Assembly (NCBI GenBank): GCA_028871475.1 | Contig: JAGWMZ010000016.1 | Span: 22,869-86,868, forward strand | Reading direction: 5' to 3' | Origin: Sphingomonadales bacterium | GTDB lineage: Bacteria; Pseudomonadota; Alphaproteobacteria; Sphingomonadales; Sphingomonadaceae | Length of the DNA: 64,000 nucleotides | Shown here: positions 18,404-26,879 of the stretch, one piece after another | Position numbering within the stretch: the first letter of the stretch is position 1 | Layout of the letters: each line of letters begins with the position of its first letter | Program-made: the position numbers and the translations under genes | Notes under the pieces: generated by a model | Told to the model about the DNA's origin: nothing | The model's input: only the letters and a program-made list of their open reading frames with translations | The model's database searches: none

Positions 18404-20791
18404 ATGAAATCAATATTTTATGGGTGCTTGCCGTTGCCGCTTCTGGCTCTTGCCGCAACGCCGGCGATGGCGCAACAGGCCGGTGATGCCGCCACAGCGC
18501 CGGTTACCGCGGAAATTATCGTGACGGCGCAAAAGCGGTCCGAGTCGCTGCAGAGCGTGCCGGTCGCCGTCTCGGTGCTGTCGGGCGCAGCGCTGGCTTC
18601 GGCTGCGCGGCCCAGCCTCGAAAGCGCTGCGCAGCTTGTGCCCGCGCTCAATTTCCAGAAATCGGGCACCACGCTCAACCAGACCATTTATCTGCGCGGC
18701 GTAGGCACCGCCACCTTCTCCATCGCTGGCGAACCCTCGGTGTCGACCGTGGTGGACGGCGTGGTCTATGCCCGCTCGGGCGAGGCGTTCAGTGATCTGG
18801 TCGATATTGCCCAGATGGAAGTGCTGCGTGGACCGCAGGGCACGCTGTTTGGTAAGAACGCCAGCGCCGGCGTGGTCAACATCACCAGCATCATGCCCAA
18901 GAACGAACTGTCCGGCAGCGTCGATGCCAGCTATTTCGAGGGCAACGAATGGCGTGTGAAAGGCACCATCAACGCGCCGCTCGCCAAGGATCTGTCAGCC
19001 CGCATCACCGGCTTTGCCGGACAATATGACGGCAACATCTATAATCTGGCCACCCGGTCCAAGGTCAATGGCTATGACCATCTGGGGGCGCGGGGCCAGT
19101 TGCTCTACAATCCGGGCACCGGCGTGAAAATCTATGTTGCCGCCGATTGGCATCGCAACAACGACAATTGCTGTGCCGACATCATCGCCACCGGCCCGCT
19201 GACCAGTGCTGGCGCGCCGGGCTCCAGCCTTGCTTTCAATGCCCTGCCAACGCCGCTGGGCGTCAACACGCGGCAAGTGAACCAGAATCTGGTCACCTCG
19301 ACCCGCGAGAACGGCTGGGGCGTGTCCGGTCAGGCCGATGTCGAGATTGGCAGCCATACGGTGACCAGCATCACGGCCTATCGCGTCTGGAACAACACCG
19401 AAATCCGCGATGGCGACTGGCTGGACCGGCCCTATGTCGGTTTCAATGAGTTGCACGATTTCGGCCCGCAGCATTCGACGACCTTCTCGCAGGAACTGCG
19501 CCTGACCTCGCCCGCGAACCGGCCCTTGAGCTATGTGCTGGGCGCATACTATTCCCGCGCCTTCTCTGAGCGCATTTTTACCCGCAATGACGTGGTGTGC
19601 ACGGCGGCGGCGACTGCGCCCGCCAATACGCTGATCCCCTGCGGCAGCAGCAATGCCAATCCTTCGACCTACCCCACTGGCACCTCCGATTTCGGGTCGA
19701 CCTTCAACAATGTGGCCGTCTTCGGACAGGCCACGCTCAAGCTGACGAGCCACCTGCGACTGATCGGCGGTCTGCGTTACACGCATGACAAGCTGGATGT
19801 GTTCGAAACGCGCCGCACCTCGCTGGCCGGGCCCGGCATCAACGGCAATTTCGACCAGGGTGTGTTCGATGCCTATAATACCCTGGTTGCCAGCGGAGTG
19901 TCGCCCACCACGGCGGCCTCCACGGCGCTGGCCTCCTCAAATGGCGTGCCTTTCCGTACCAACACCAGCCATGACAATCTGTCGGGCAAGGCGGTGATCC
20001 AGGGTGACATAGCGCGGGGGGTGATGGCCTATGTCAGCTATGCGCGCGGCTATAAGGGGCCAGCCTATAATATTTTCTACAACCTGACCCCCACGGGCAC
20101 CAATGTGATTTCGCCCGAAACATCCGATGCCTACGAAGTGGGGATGAAGAACAGCCTGCTGGGCGGGCGCCTGACCTTCAATCTGGCCGGTTTTTACGCC
20201 AAATATCACAATTTCCAGGCCAACAACCCCGATCTGGTGGCTGGTGTTGTGGTCACGCGCTTCACCAATGCGGGTGAGGTATCGACGCGCGGCGTGGAGG
20301 CCGATCTGGCCTGGCGGCTTGGGCCTGACACCAGCATCAACGGCGGTATGGCCTATACCGATGCGCATGTGGACAGTTTCTTTGCTGCGCCCGGTGCCGC
20401 CTCGACCGCCATCATGCCCCCCGGCACGCCGCTGGCCTATGCGCCCAAATGGAAAGGCTCACTCAGCCTTGATCACCGGGTGCGCACGGGGCAATGGGCC
20501 GATCTGTTCGGCGGAGGGCAGGTCAACTTCCAGTCGAGCCAGCTTTCGCTGTTCTCAACCGATGCGGTGCAGCGCCAGTTCGGCACGATCGGCGCCTATG
20601 CGCTGGCCAATATCCAGCTGGGCGTGGTGGCGCCGGATGACAAATGGAAGATCACCTTCCAGGTGCGTAACCTGTTCAACCAGTCCTATGTTGCATCGAT
20701 CATCAACGGTGGTCCAGGGGGCAGCTATCGTTACCAGATCCCGCGCGATGCCAACCGCTATGTTGGCGTGACGGGCCATTACGCTTTCTGA
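18404..20791 (+). CDS. TonB-dependent outer-membrane receptor for SQ/SQGro uptake
   Basis: 795 residues. Signal peptide ends at PAMAQQ; a TonB box-like EIIVTAQKR follows. The plug domain (about residues 45-160) has QMEVLRGPQGTLFGKNASAGVVNI, and a 22-strand barrel closes with an aromatic terminus, GVTGHYAF. GGGGGAGGG just upstream of ATG 18404 is the ribosome site. It faces the sulfoquinovosidase gene across a shared regulatory region, so it probably imports sulfoquinovosides through the outer membrane, replacing the ABC importer of Agrobacterium smo clusters. Substrate is inferred from neighbours. Confidence 0.9.
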   Translation: MKSIFYGCLPLPLLALAATPAMAQQAGDAATAPVTAEIIVTAQKRSESLQSVPVAVSVLSGAALASAARPSLESAAQLVPALNFQKSGTTLNQTIYLRGVGTATFSIAGEPSVSTVVDGVVYARSGEAFSDLVDIAQMEVLRGPQGTLFGKNASAGVVNITSIMPKNELSGSVDASYFEGNEWRVKGTINAPLAKDLSARITGFAGQYDGNIYNLATRSKVNGYDHLGARGQLLYNPGTGVKIYVAADWHRNNDNCCADIIATGPLTSAGAPGSSLAFNALPTPLGVNTRQVNQNLVTSTRENGWGVSGQADVEIGSHTVTSITAYRVWNNTEIRDGDWLDRPYVGFNELHDFGPQHSTTFSQELRLTSPANRPLSYVLGAYYSRAFSERIFTRNDVVCTAAATAPANTLIPCGSSNANPSTYPTGTSDFGSTFNNVAVFGQATLKLTSHLRLIGGLRYTHDKLDVFETRRTSLAGPGINGNFDQGVFDAYNTLVASGVSPTTAASTALASSNGVPFRTNTSHDNLSGKAVIQGDIARGVMAYVSYARGYKGPAYNIFYNLTPTGTNVISPETSDAYEVGMKNSLLGGRLTFNLAGFYAKYHNFQANNPDLVAGVVVTRFTNAGEVSTRGVEADLAWRLGPDTSINGGMAYTDAHVDSFFAAPGAASTAIMPPGTPLAYAPKWKGSLSLDHRVRTGQWADLFGGGQVNFQSSQLSLFSTDAVQRQFGTIGAYALANIQLGVVAPDDKWKITFQVRNLFNQSYVASIINGGPGGSYRYQIPRDANRYVGVTGHYAF

Positions 20792-20815
20792 AATGGCGAC
20801 AGGGATGAGGGGGAA

Positions 20816-20847
20816 GGGGCCGCGTCGCAGGGCGCGGCTCCTTTTTT
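20816..20847. terminator. Rho-independent terminator after the TonB receptor gene
   Basis: Stem GGGGCCGCG (20816-20824) pairs with CGCGGCTCC (20833-20841, one G-U pair) and is followed by six T. It stops plus-strand transcription before the convergent MFS gene and overlaps that gene's stop codon. Confidence 0.85.
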
Positions 20848-22084
20848 ACGCCTCGACCGCCCTGGCGGTCGCTGCGGTCAGGGTTGGCATCACCAAATGG
20901 ATCCACCCCAGGCCGATGAGATAGGCCACGGCGCAAAAACTGAACATCGGTGCATAGCCAAGCCCATGGGAGAGCGACCAGCCCGCCAGCTCAATCACGC
21001 CCATGCCAGCCAGATTGCCCGCCACCGCGCCTAAGGCAATCACGCTGGCCACCTGCCCGGCAGGCACGATGTCGGTCGCCATGCCGAAAATGTTGGTCGA
21101 AAAGCCCTGATGCGCGAACAGACCCAACCCGATAAGCCCGGCTGCGAACCACACATTGCCCGCCGCAAGTGCCAGCGGCATGATCAGCACGACGAGCGCG
21201 AAGAATAGCATGGACCGCTTGCGCGCCGCATTCATGCCCAGACCGCCGCGGCGCAGGCGTGGGTAAAGCCCTCCTGCTGTCAGCGCTCCGCAGGCGGCCA
21301 GCGCAAAGACCACGGCCACCGGTTCGCCCAGCCGCCCCTGGCTCATGGCAAAAACACGGCTGAAGAAATCGGGCATCCAGAACAGCACGAACCACCACAC
21401 ACCATCGGTGAAGAATTTGGCACCAATGACCGCCCATGTGCTGCGTTCGCGCAGCAACTGGCCCCAGTTCACCCGCGCGCGCTCGGGCACGGCGACCACA
21501 GGGATCAAGTGACGGGTGCCCCACCACCAGGCCGCCAGCCACACCAGTCCCAGCCCGCCGGTCACGAAAAAGGTCGCCTTCCATCCGAAGGCCACAGCAA
21601 AGGGCGGAATGATCAGGGGGGTGAGTATGGCGCCAAGGTTGGGCGCGGTGTTGATGATGCCCAGCGCCTGGTTGCGCCGCTCCGGCGTGAGGTAGAGTGT
21701 GGCGGACTTCACGCCGGCGGGGGTGCTGACGGTTTCACCCACTGCCAGCACCGCGCGCGCGATCACGAATTGCGCAACATTGGCAGCCAGGGCATGGGCC
21801 ATACCGGCAAGGCTCCATACCGCGACGGCCAGGCCATAGGCGATGCGCACGCCCAAGCGGTCGATGAACCAGCCCACAAAGACCAGTGCACTGGCCGCAG
21901 CAAACTGAAAGGCCGAGCCGAGATGGGCGAAATCGCCATCGTCCCAATGGAAGGTGGTTTGAAGTGTGGGTTTGAGCAGGGCCACCACCTGTCGGTCGAC
22001 ATAGTTGAGCGCATTGCCGGCAAACAGCAATGCCACCAAAGCGACGGCCATGGCCGAAGAGGCCTGCCTTTCAGCGGGTTTCAC
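20846..22084 (-). CDS. MFS transporter, ACS/hexuronate-type
   Basis: About 412 residues with twelve predicted transmembrane helices. The N-terminal NYVDRQVVALLKP block and the WFIDRLGVRIAY loop are typical of anion:cation symporters such as ExuT. I start at GTG 22084, preceded by GAGGAGAG with seven-base spacing; the longer open frame has no support. Lying inside the locus and divergent from the sulfite exporter operon with a shared operator-like motif, it is the best candidate for inner-membrane import of SQ or SQGro, both anionic sugars. The substrate is inferred. Confidence 0.85.
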   Translation of the reverse strand: MKPAERQASSAMAVALVALLFAGNALNYVDRQVVALLKPTLQTTFHWDDGDFAHLGSAFQFAAASALVFVGWFIDRLGVRIAYGLAVAVWSLAGMAHALAANVAQFVIARAVLAVGETVSTPAGVKSATLYLTPERRNQALGIINTAPNLGAILTPLIIPPFAVAFGWKATFFVTGGLGLVWLAAWWWGTRHLIPVVAVPERARVNWGQLLRERSTWAVIGAKFFTDGVWWFVLFWMPDFFSRVFAMSQGRLGEPVAVVFALAACGALTAGGLYPRLRRGGLGMNAARKRSMLFFALVVLIMPLALAAGNVWFAAGLIGLGLFAHQGFSTNIFGMATDIVPAGQVASVIALGAVAGNLAGMGVIELAGWSLSHGLGYAPMFSFCAVAYLIGLGWIHLVMPTLTAATARAVEA

Positions 22085-22160
22085 GGCGCATCTCTCCTCG
22101 AATGATTTTCGTTTGCTTTGTTCTTGCACAGTAGCGGCATTGCAGGATAAAGGAAGCAAA

Positions 22161-22180
22161 ATGTGACACCGTAGGACATA
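22161..22180. promoter_or_regulatory. Second copy of the putative LacI-type operator
   Basis: atgtgacaccgtaggacata, between the MFS gene (minus) and the yeiH-family gene (plus). It differs from the copy at 18271-18290 only in the three central bases. Both copies sit in divergent intergenic regions of the SQ locus and in the same orientation. Confidence 0.6.
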
Positions 22181-22239
22181 CGCTGAGACGCGGTCCGAAA
22201 AGGTCAAGATAAGCCCGACGGGGCAGGAAAAGATTGGGG

Positions 22240-23349
22240 ATGATGCAGAAAAAGCCCGACTCGGCCACGACAAGTGCCCTCGATTCCGAAGGCCCTCTGT
22301 GGGCCGGCGACCTGTTCGGCGAAACCCATCTGGCCGCCAACCAGCCCGCACCGCGCGCCAAATGGCGACAATTGCTGCCCGGCGTGGCGATCAGCGCTAT
22401 CGTCAGCGCGGCGGCGGCCTGGTTCAGCGACCATTACGGTATGCCGATCATTCTCATGGGCCTCATCCTCGGGCTGGCGATGCAATTTGTCTCGACCGAC
22501 CCGCATACAGGCAAGGGACTGGAGTTCGTCGGGCGCAGCTGCCTGCGCTGGGGCATCATCCTGCTCGGGTTTCAGGTCACTTTGGCGCAGATTGGTGCGC
22601 TGGGGCTGGGGCCGTTTGCCGCGCTGCTGGTGGTGATGGTCGCGGCGATCGGCTCGGCGCTGTTTGGCGCGCGATTGGCCAGGCAAAACCTTGCCATCGG
22701 CATACTGGCGGGCGGGGCCACGGCGATCTGCGGGGCATCTGCCGCGCTGGCGCTCTATGGCGTGATCGGGCGCGAACGCGTGAGTCAGGCGCAATTCACG
22801 CTGACGCTGGTGGTCATCTCGATTGCCAGCGCGCTGGCGATGACCGTCTATCCCGAGCTGGCCCGCCTGGCTCATTTCAACGCCCGACAGGCTGGGTTTG
22901 TGACCGGCGCGGCGATCCATGATGTCGCACAATCCATTGGCGGGGGGTATGCGGTGTCCAATGCGGCGGGCGCGGCGGCAACGGTGGTCAAATTGACGCG
23001 CGTGGCGATGCTCGGGCCGCTGGTGGCTCTGGCGGCGGTGGCGATCGGGCGGCTTGACCCGCGCGGTGGCGTTCAGTCGCCGTGGAAGGCGCTGGCCATT
23101 CCGCCCTTCATTCTGGCCTTTCTAGGCCTGGTCCTGCTCAATTCTCTGCTGCCCGTACCGGCGTTGATCGCTGGCAACGCGCTGCTGATGTCGAAAGGGC
23201 TGCTGCTGCTGGCGGTGACGGCCACGGCCATGCGCACGCGGACCGATCTCATCCTGCAACTGGGGTGGTCCTCGGTTCTGCCGGTGCTGGCTGCGACGGC
23301 AACCTCATTCCTTGTGGCCTTCGGCTTTGCCCTGTGGGTGATCGCATGA
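22240..23349 (+). CDS. YeiH-family putative sulfate/sulfite exporter
   Basis: UPF0324/PSE family membrane protein of 369 residues with about ten hydrophobic helices. Diagnostic blocks are GATAICGASAALAL and FVTGAAIHDVAQSIGGGYAVS. Start could be TTG 22234 (AGGA five bases upstream) or ATG 22240. The family is annotated as a sulfate exporter from association with sulfonate degradation; here it heads an operon beside a sulfite-producing pathway, so efflux of sulfite or sulfate is the natural role. Its stop overlaps the glpD start (ATGA). Confidence 0.85.
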   Translation: MMQKKPDSATTSALDSEGPLWAGDLFGETHLAANQPAPRAKWRQLLPGVAISAIVSAAAAWFSDHYGMPIILMGLILGLAMQFVSTDPHTGKGLEFVGRSCLRWGIILLGFQVTLAQIGALGLGPFAALLVVMVAAIGSALFGARLARQNLAIGILAGGATAICGASAALALYGVIGRERVSQAQFTLTLVVISIASALAMTVYPELARLAHFNARQAGFVTGAAIHDVAQSIGGGYAVSNAAGAAATVVKLTRVAMLGPLVALAAVAIGRLDPRGGVQSPWKALAIPPFILAFLGLVLLNSLLPVPALIAGNALLMSKGLLLLAVTATAMRTRTDLILQLGWSSVLPVLAATATSFLVAFGFALWVIA

Positions 23350-24830
23350 ACACGGTTTACGACATTGCCGTTATTGGCGGCGGCATCAATGGCGCGGGAA
23401 TCGCGCGCGACGCGGCGGGGCGCGGGGCAAGGGTTCTGTTGCTGGAACAGGGCGATCTGGCGCAGGGCACCTCCTCGGCCAGCACCAAGCTGATCCATGG
23501 CGGTCTGCGTTATCTGGAGCATTACGAATTCGCTCTGGTACGCGAATCCCTTCAGGAGCGTGAGGTCCTGTGGAGCATCGCGCCGCATATCATCTGGCCC
23601 CTGCGCTTCGTCCTGCCACACCGCCCGGGTTTGAGGCCGCGCTGGCTGCTGCGGCTCGGGCTGTTCCTCTATGATCATATCGGCGGTCGGCGCGCCTTGC
23701 CGCCCACCCGGAGCATCGACCTCCGGTATGCGCCGGAGGGTAAGGTCCTGCAGCCGGCCTACACCAGAGGTTTCGTCTATTCCGACGGCTGGGTGGATGA
23801 TGCGCGACTGGTGGTGCTCAATGCGCGCGATGCGGTGGCCCGTGGCGCCGAGGTGCGCACGCATTGCCAGGTTGGAAGCCTGCGTCGTGAAAAAGGCTTG
23901 TGGGACATTGTGACCAGCGATGGACAGTTTGCCGCCCGCGCCGTGGTGAATGCTGCCGGGCCAGCCGTTCTTGACGTGCTGGGCCGCGCGGGACAGGCGA
24001 CCCGGCAGAAAATGCGACTGGTGCGCGGCTCCCATATCGTGGTGCCCCGCCTGTTCGATCACGAAAAGGCCTATTTTTTCCAACTCCCCGATGGCCGTAT
24101 CTTTTTTGCCATTCCCTATGAGGACGACTTCACTCTCATTGGCACCACCGACCGCGATCATCCCGGATCGTTGGCCGATATTCATGCCAGCGAGGAAGAA
24201 ATCGCCTATCTCTGCGCCGGGGTGAATGACTATTTCCGTCAGTCCATCACGCCGGCGGATGTGGTATGGACCTATTCGGGCGTGCGCCCCTTGCTCGACG
24301 ATGGCTCGGGACGCCCGGAAGCGGCGACGCGCGGCTATCGCTTCGAAATGGATATGGAGGATGGCGAGGCGCCCTTGCTGTCGGTCTTCGGCGGCAAGAT
24401 CACCACTTATCGCCATCTGGCGGCCAGCGCGGTCGACCAACTGGCGCCGCTGCTGCCGGCTCTGGCCGGTGCGCCATGGACCCATGGCGCGGCCTTGCCG
24501 GGCGGCGATTTCCCGATGACGGGGCAGGCCGCTGTGATCGCCGCCTTGCTGCAGCGGCGGCCCGATCTGGGCTTGCCCGTGGCGCGGCGACTGGTGCGCT
24601 GCCATGGCACCTTGACCTGCGCGCCCGACGGTCCGGTCGCGCCTAGCCCGGTGCAGGATGGCGAGCATTTGGGCCATGGCCTCTTCGCGCGCGAGGTTGA
24701 CTGGATGATGGCGCAGGAATGGGCGCGGACCGCCGACGATGTGCTGTGGCGCCGCACCAAGCTGGGATTGCGTTTCGACCCGGTACAGGTCGGACAACTC
24801 GAAACATATATGAAAGGGAGAGGGCAATGA
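23346..24830 (+). CDS. glpD: FAD-dependent glycerol-3-phosphate dehydrogenase
   Basis: 494 residues. The N-terminus IAVIGGGINGAGIARDAAGRG is the FAD dinucleotide-binding motif, followed by the GlpD hallmark SSASTKLIHGGLRYLE. The later GKITTYRHLAASAVD and the C-terminal DAO_C-type domain fit. It oxidises glycerol 3-phosphate to dihydroxyacetone phosphate at the inner membrane and feeds electrons to quinone. Four-base overlaps tie it to the exporter upstream and the FMN reductase downstream. With glpK in the opposite operon it completes glycerol salvage from SQ-glycerol. Confidence 0.95.
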   Translation: MNTVYDIAVIGGGINGAGIARDAAGRGARVLLLEQGDLAQGTSSASTKLIHGGLRYLEHYEFALVRESLQEREVLWSIAPHIIWPLRFVLPHRPGLRPRWLLRLGLFLYDHIGGRRALPPTRSIDLRYAPEGKVLQPAYTRGFVYSDGWVDDARLVVLNARDAVARGAEVRTHCQVGSLRREKGLWDIVTSDGQFAARAVVNAAGPAVLDVLGRAGQATRQKMRLVRGSHIVVPRLFDHEKAYFFQLPDGRIFFAIPYEDDFTLIGTTDRDHPGSLADIHASEEEIAYLCAGVNDYFRQSITPADVVWTYSGVRPLLDDGSGRPEAATRGYRFEMDMEDGEAPLLSVFGGKITTYRHLAASAVDQLAPLLPALAGAPWTHGAALPGGDFPMTGQAAVIAALLQRRPDLGLPVARRLVRCHGTLTCAPDGPVAPSPVQDGEHLGHGLFAREVDWMMAQEWARTADDVLWRRTKLGLRFDPVQVGQLETYMKGRGQ

Positions 24831-25399
24831 CCCCCAGCATCGTCTGTATCGGCGGCACTGTCGTGCCCGGCAGCACCACCGAGCGTGCCATGGAACTGGC
24901 CGCAACAGCCGCGCGCGGGGCCGGGGCGCAGGTGCGCGTGTTTGGCGGGGCCTATTTGGGCGACTTGCCTCATTATCGGGGAACGGGGCATGGCCCCGAT
25001 GTCGGTGTCGAACTTGTCGAGGCGGTGCGTGCGTCTGACGGAGTCATCATTGCGGCGCCGGGTTATCATGGTACTGTGTCGGGGCTGGTCAAAAACGCGC
25101 TGGATTATCTGGAGGATCTTGCCAATGACACGCGCCCCTATCTCCACGGTCGCGCCGTGGGCCTGATTGCCACGGCTTACGGCGATCAGGCCACCATGAG
25201 CACCATGATGACCTTGCGAGCGATCGCGCATGCACTGCGTGGCTGGCCCACGCCGATGGGCGCCACTGTCCGGACCTATTCGGGTCTGTTCGACGAAGCT
25301 GGCAGCTGTACCGACCCGAAGGTGGTCGCACAACTGGCCATGGTTGGCGCGCAGGTGGTTCAGGGTGCGCGCCAGCTTGCCGGAGCCCCTTTGTCATGA
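24827..25399 (+). CDS. NAD(P)H-dependent FMN reductase (flavodoxin fold)
   Basis: 190 residues of the FMN_red/SsuE family: phosphate-binding loop GGTVVPGSTTERAMELA and the flavin-contact loop APGYHGTVSGLVKNALDYL. It should supply FMNH2 to the LLM monooxygenase. Agrobacterium's SmoA flavin reductase is, as I recall, of the unrelated split-barrel type, so this would be a non-homologous replacement. ATG 24827 overlaps the glpD stop and its stop overlaps the next start. Confidence 0.87.
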   Translation: MTPSIVCIGGTVVPGSTTERAMELAATAARGAGAQVRVFGGAYLGDLPHYRGTGHGPDVGVELVEAVRASDGVIIAAPGYHGTVSGLVKNALDYLEDLANDTRPYLHGRAVGLIATAYGDQATMSTMMTLRAIAHALRGWPTPMGATVRTYSGLFDEAGSCTDPKVVAQLAMVGAQVVQGARQLAGAPLS

Positions 25400-26004
25400 G
25401 CGCCGCCAGCGACCTGCAACCTGCGCTCGCGGCTCTCGCGCGCGGCGAGATCATCCTGCTGACGGGCGACCAATTGCGCGGCGGTGACGTCGATCTGGTG
25501 GCGGCTGCCAGTCTGGTCCGGCCTGAGACCATCAACTTCATGGCCCGTCACGCGCGGGGTTTGATCTGTCTGGCGATGACCGCGGACCGGGCGGTACGCC
25601 TGGGCCTGTCGCTGAGCGACAGTGGCGGGCTGGAGCGGACCCAGCGTCCGTTTTCGGCCTCCATCGAAGCGCGGGTGGGAATCACAACGGGTATTTCCGC
25701 GGCCGACCGGGCCACGACCATCCGCGCGGCTGTCGCCGAGGGCGCGAGTGAAGAGGATGTGGTGTCGCCGGGCCATGTCTTCCCGCTGATTGCGCGTGAG
25801 GGTGGGGTTCAGGTGCGGGCCTCGGCCACCGAGGCGGCGGTGGCGCTGTGCAGGATGGCTGGCGTGGGCGATGCCGCCGTGCTCTGCGCGGTGCTGCGCG
25901 AGGATGGGGAGATGGCGAGAGCGCAGGATCTGGGCCCGTTTCTGCGCGAACATGGCATCGCGCAGGCCGATATTGCCATGTTGATCAAAGCGGGCCGCCG
26001 ATGA
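25396..26004 (+). CDS. RibB-like (DHBP synthase fold) protein with degenerate active site
   Basis: 202 residues, clearly homologous to 3,4-dihydroxy-2-butanone-4-phosphate synthase: VGITTGISAADRATTIRAAV and SPGHVFPLIAREGGVQVR are near-canonical. But the acidic RENEGD loop reads LRGGDVD (residues 27-33), the GHTEA metal-binding His is Ala144 (RASATEA), and the ICE glutamate is Ala165 (VLCAVLRED). With those gone, canonical Mg2+-dependent conversion of ribulose 5-phosphate is doubtful. The gene is intact and sits in a chain of four-base overlaps, so it is maintained. Either it has a new role in the SQ pathway or flavin handling, or it is a decaying FMN-supply gene. Confidence 0.8.
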   Translation: MSAASDLQPALAALARGEIILLTGDQLRGGDVDLVAAASLVRPETINFMARHARGLICLAMTADRAVRLGLSLSDSGGLERTQRPFSASIEARVGITTGISAADRATTIRAAVAEGASEEDVVSPGHVFPLIAREGGVQVRASATEAAVALCRMAGVGDAAVLCAVLREDGEMARAQDLGPFLREHGIAQADIAMLIKAGRR

Positions 26005-26750
26005 GGCAGGGCGCCGCGCGGCGGTTTCTGGTCGGCAACTGGAAAATGCATGGGTTGCGCGCAGATATGGCCTGCGCGCAGGAGATCGACCGCTGCGCCG
26101 CTGAACTGCCGCAAGTGAGCATTGGTCTTGCGCCGCCTGTCACCCTTCTGCTGCCGCTGGCGGAGCGTTTGCGGCATGTCAGGGTGGGCGGACAGGCGTG
26201 CCATGCTATGGATGACGGGGCTTATACGGGGGGCATTTCCGCGCGGATGTTGACCGATGGAGGGGGGGATTTTGTCATACTGGGGCATAGCGAACAGCGT
26301 GCCCAGCATTGCTATGGTGACGAACAGGTGCGCGCGCAGGCACTGGCAGCGCAGGCGGCCGGTCTCGATGTCATCCTGTGCGTAGGCGAGGGCGCGGGTG
26401 AGCGCGAGGCGGGGCGGGCGCTGCCAGTCGTGGTTGGGCAGGTGCTGCAGGGATGCCCGAATGACGCTGGCAGCTTGCTGATCGCCTATGAACCGGTCTG
26501 GGCCATCGGCAGCGGAGATGTACCCGCCGGAGCACAGATTGAGGAGATGCATGGCGCCATCCGCTGCTGCCTGAAGGAGCGATTTGGCGAGGCTGGGCGG
26601 GCGGTGCCCATTCTGTATGGCGGTTCGGTCAGCGAAAGCAATGCGGCGCAGCTTCTGGGGCTGACGGCGGTCGACGGATTGCTGGTTGGGGCCGCCAGCC
26701 TGTCGCCTGTGCGCTTCTGTGCCATAGCGCGCGCAGCGGCCTACGCTTAG
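26001..26750 (+). CDS. tpiA: Triosephosphate isomerase
   Basis: 249 residues with the TIM signature set: Lys in VGNWKMHG, electrophile His in VILGHSEQR, base Glu in AYEPVWAIGSGD, and the phosphate loop ILYGGSVSESNA. The loop-6 segment IGSGD differs from the usual IGTGK, a mild divergence also seen in specialised TIM paralogues. It interconverts dihydroxyacetone phosphate and glyceraldehyde 3-phosphate, finishing the glycerol arm started by GlpK and GlpD. It is last in the five-gene overlapping operon. A four-carbon sugar phosphate isomerase role is a weaker alternative. Confidence 0.88.
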   Translation: MRQGAARRFLVGNWKMHGLRADMACAQEIDRCAAELPQVSIGLAPPVTLLLPLAERLRHVRVGGQACHAMDDGAYTGGISARMLTDGGGDFVILGHSEQRAQHCYGDEQVRAQALAAQAAGLDVILCVGEGAGEREAGRALPVVVGQVLQGCPNDAGSLLIAYEPVWAIGSGDVPAGAQIEEMHGAIRCCLKERFGEAGRAVPILYGGSVSESNAAQLLGLTAVDGLLVGAASLSPVRFCAIARAAAYA

Positions 26751-26771
26751 ATGCTGTACCCGCGGTAGCGA

Positions 26772-26785
26772 CGGCGGGCCCGCCG
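26772..26785. terminator. GC palindrome between convergent tpiA and lysR genes
   Basis: CGGCGGGCCCGCCG is a perfect 14-base palindrome in the 129-bp convergent gap. It has no loop or T-run, so it is at best a weak bidirectional termination signal. Confidence 0.35.
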
Positions 26786-26879
26786 CCGGACCTGAACACG
26801 GGCACCTTTGAAACCTTTATGCGTGTGCTGCCAGGCCGGGCGCGATGCATGAGTGGCCGCCAGTGCAGGGCGATCATGG

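Noticed and set aside
23073..24905. 610-residue minus-strand open frame
   Set aside because: Antisense to yeiH-like and glpD genes; composition typical of a reversed GC-rich gene and no family motifs.
25396..26004. Calling the gene plain ribB
   Set aside because: The fold is right but the acidic loop, His and Glu of the active site are missing, so an unqualified enzyme name would mislead.
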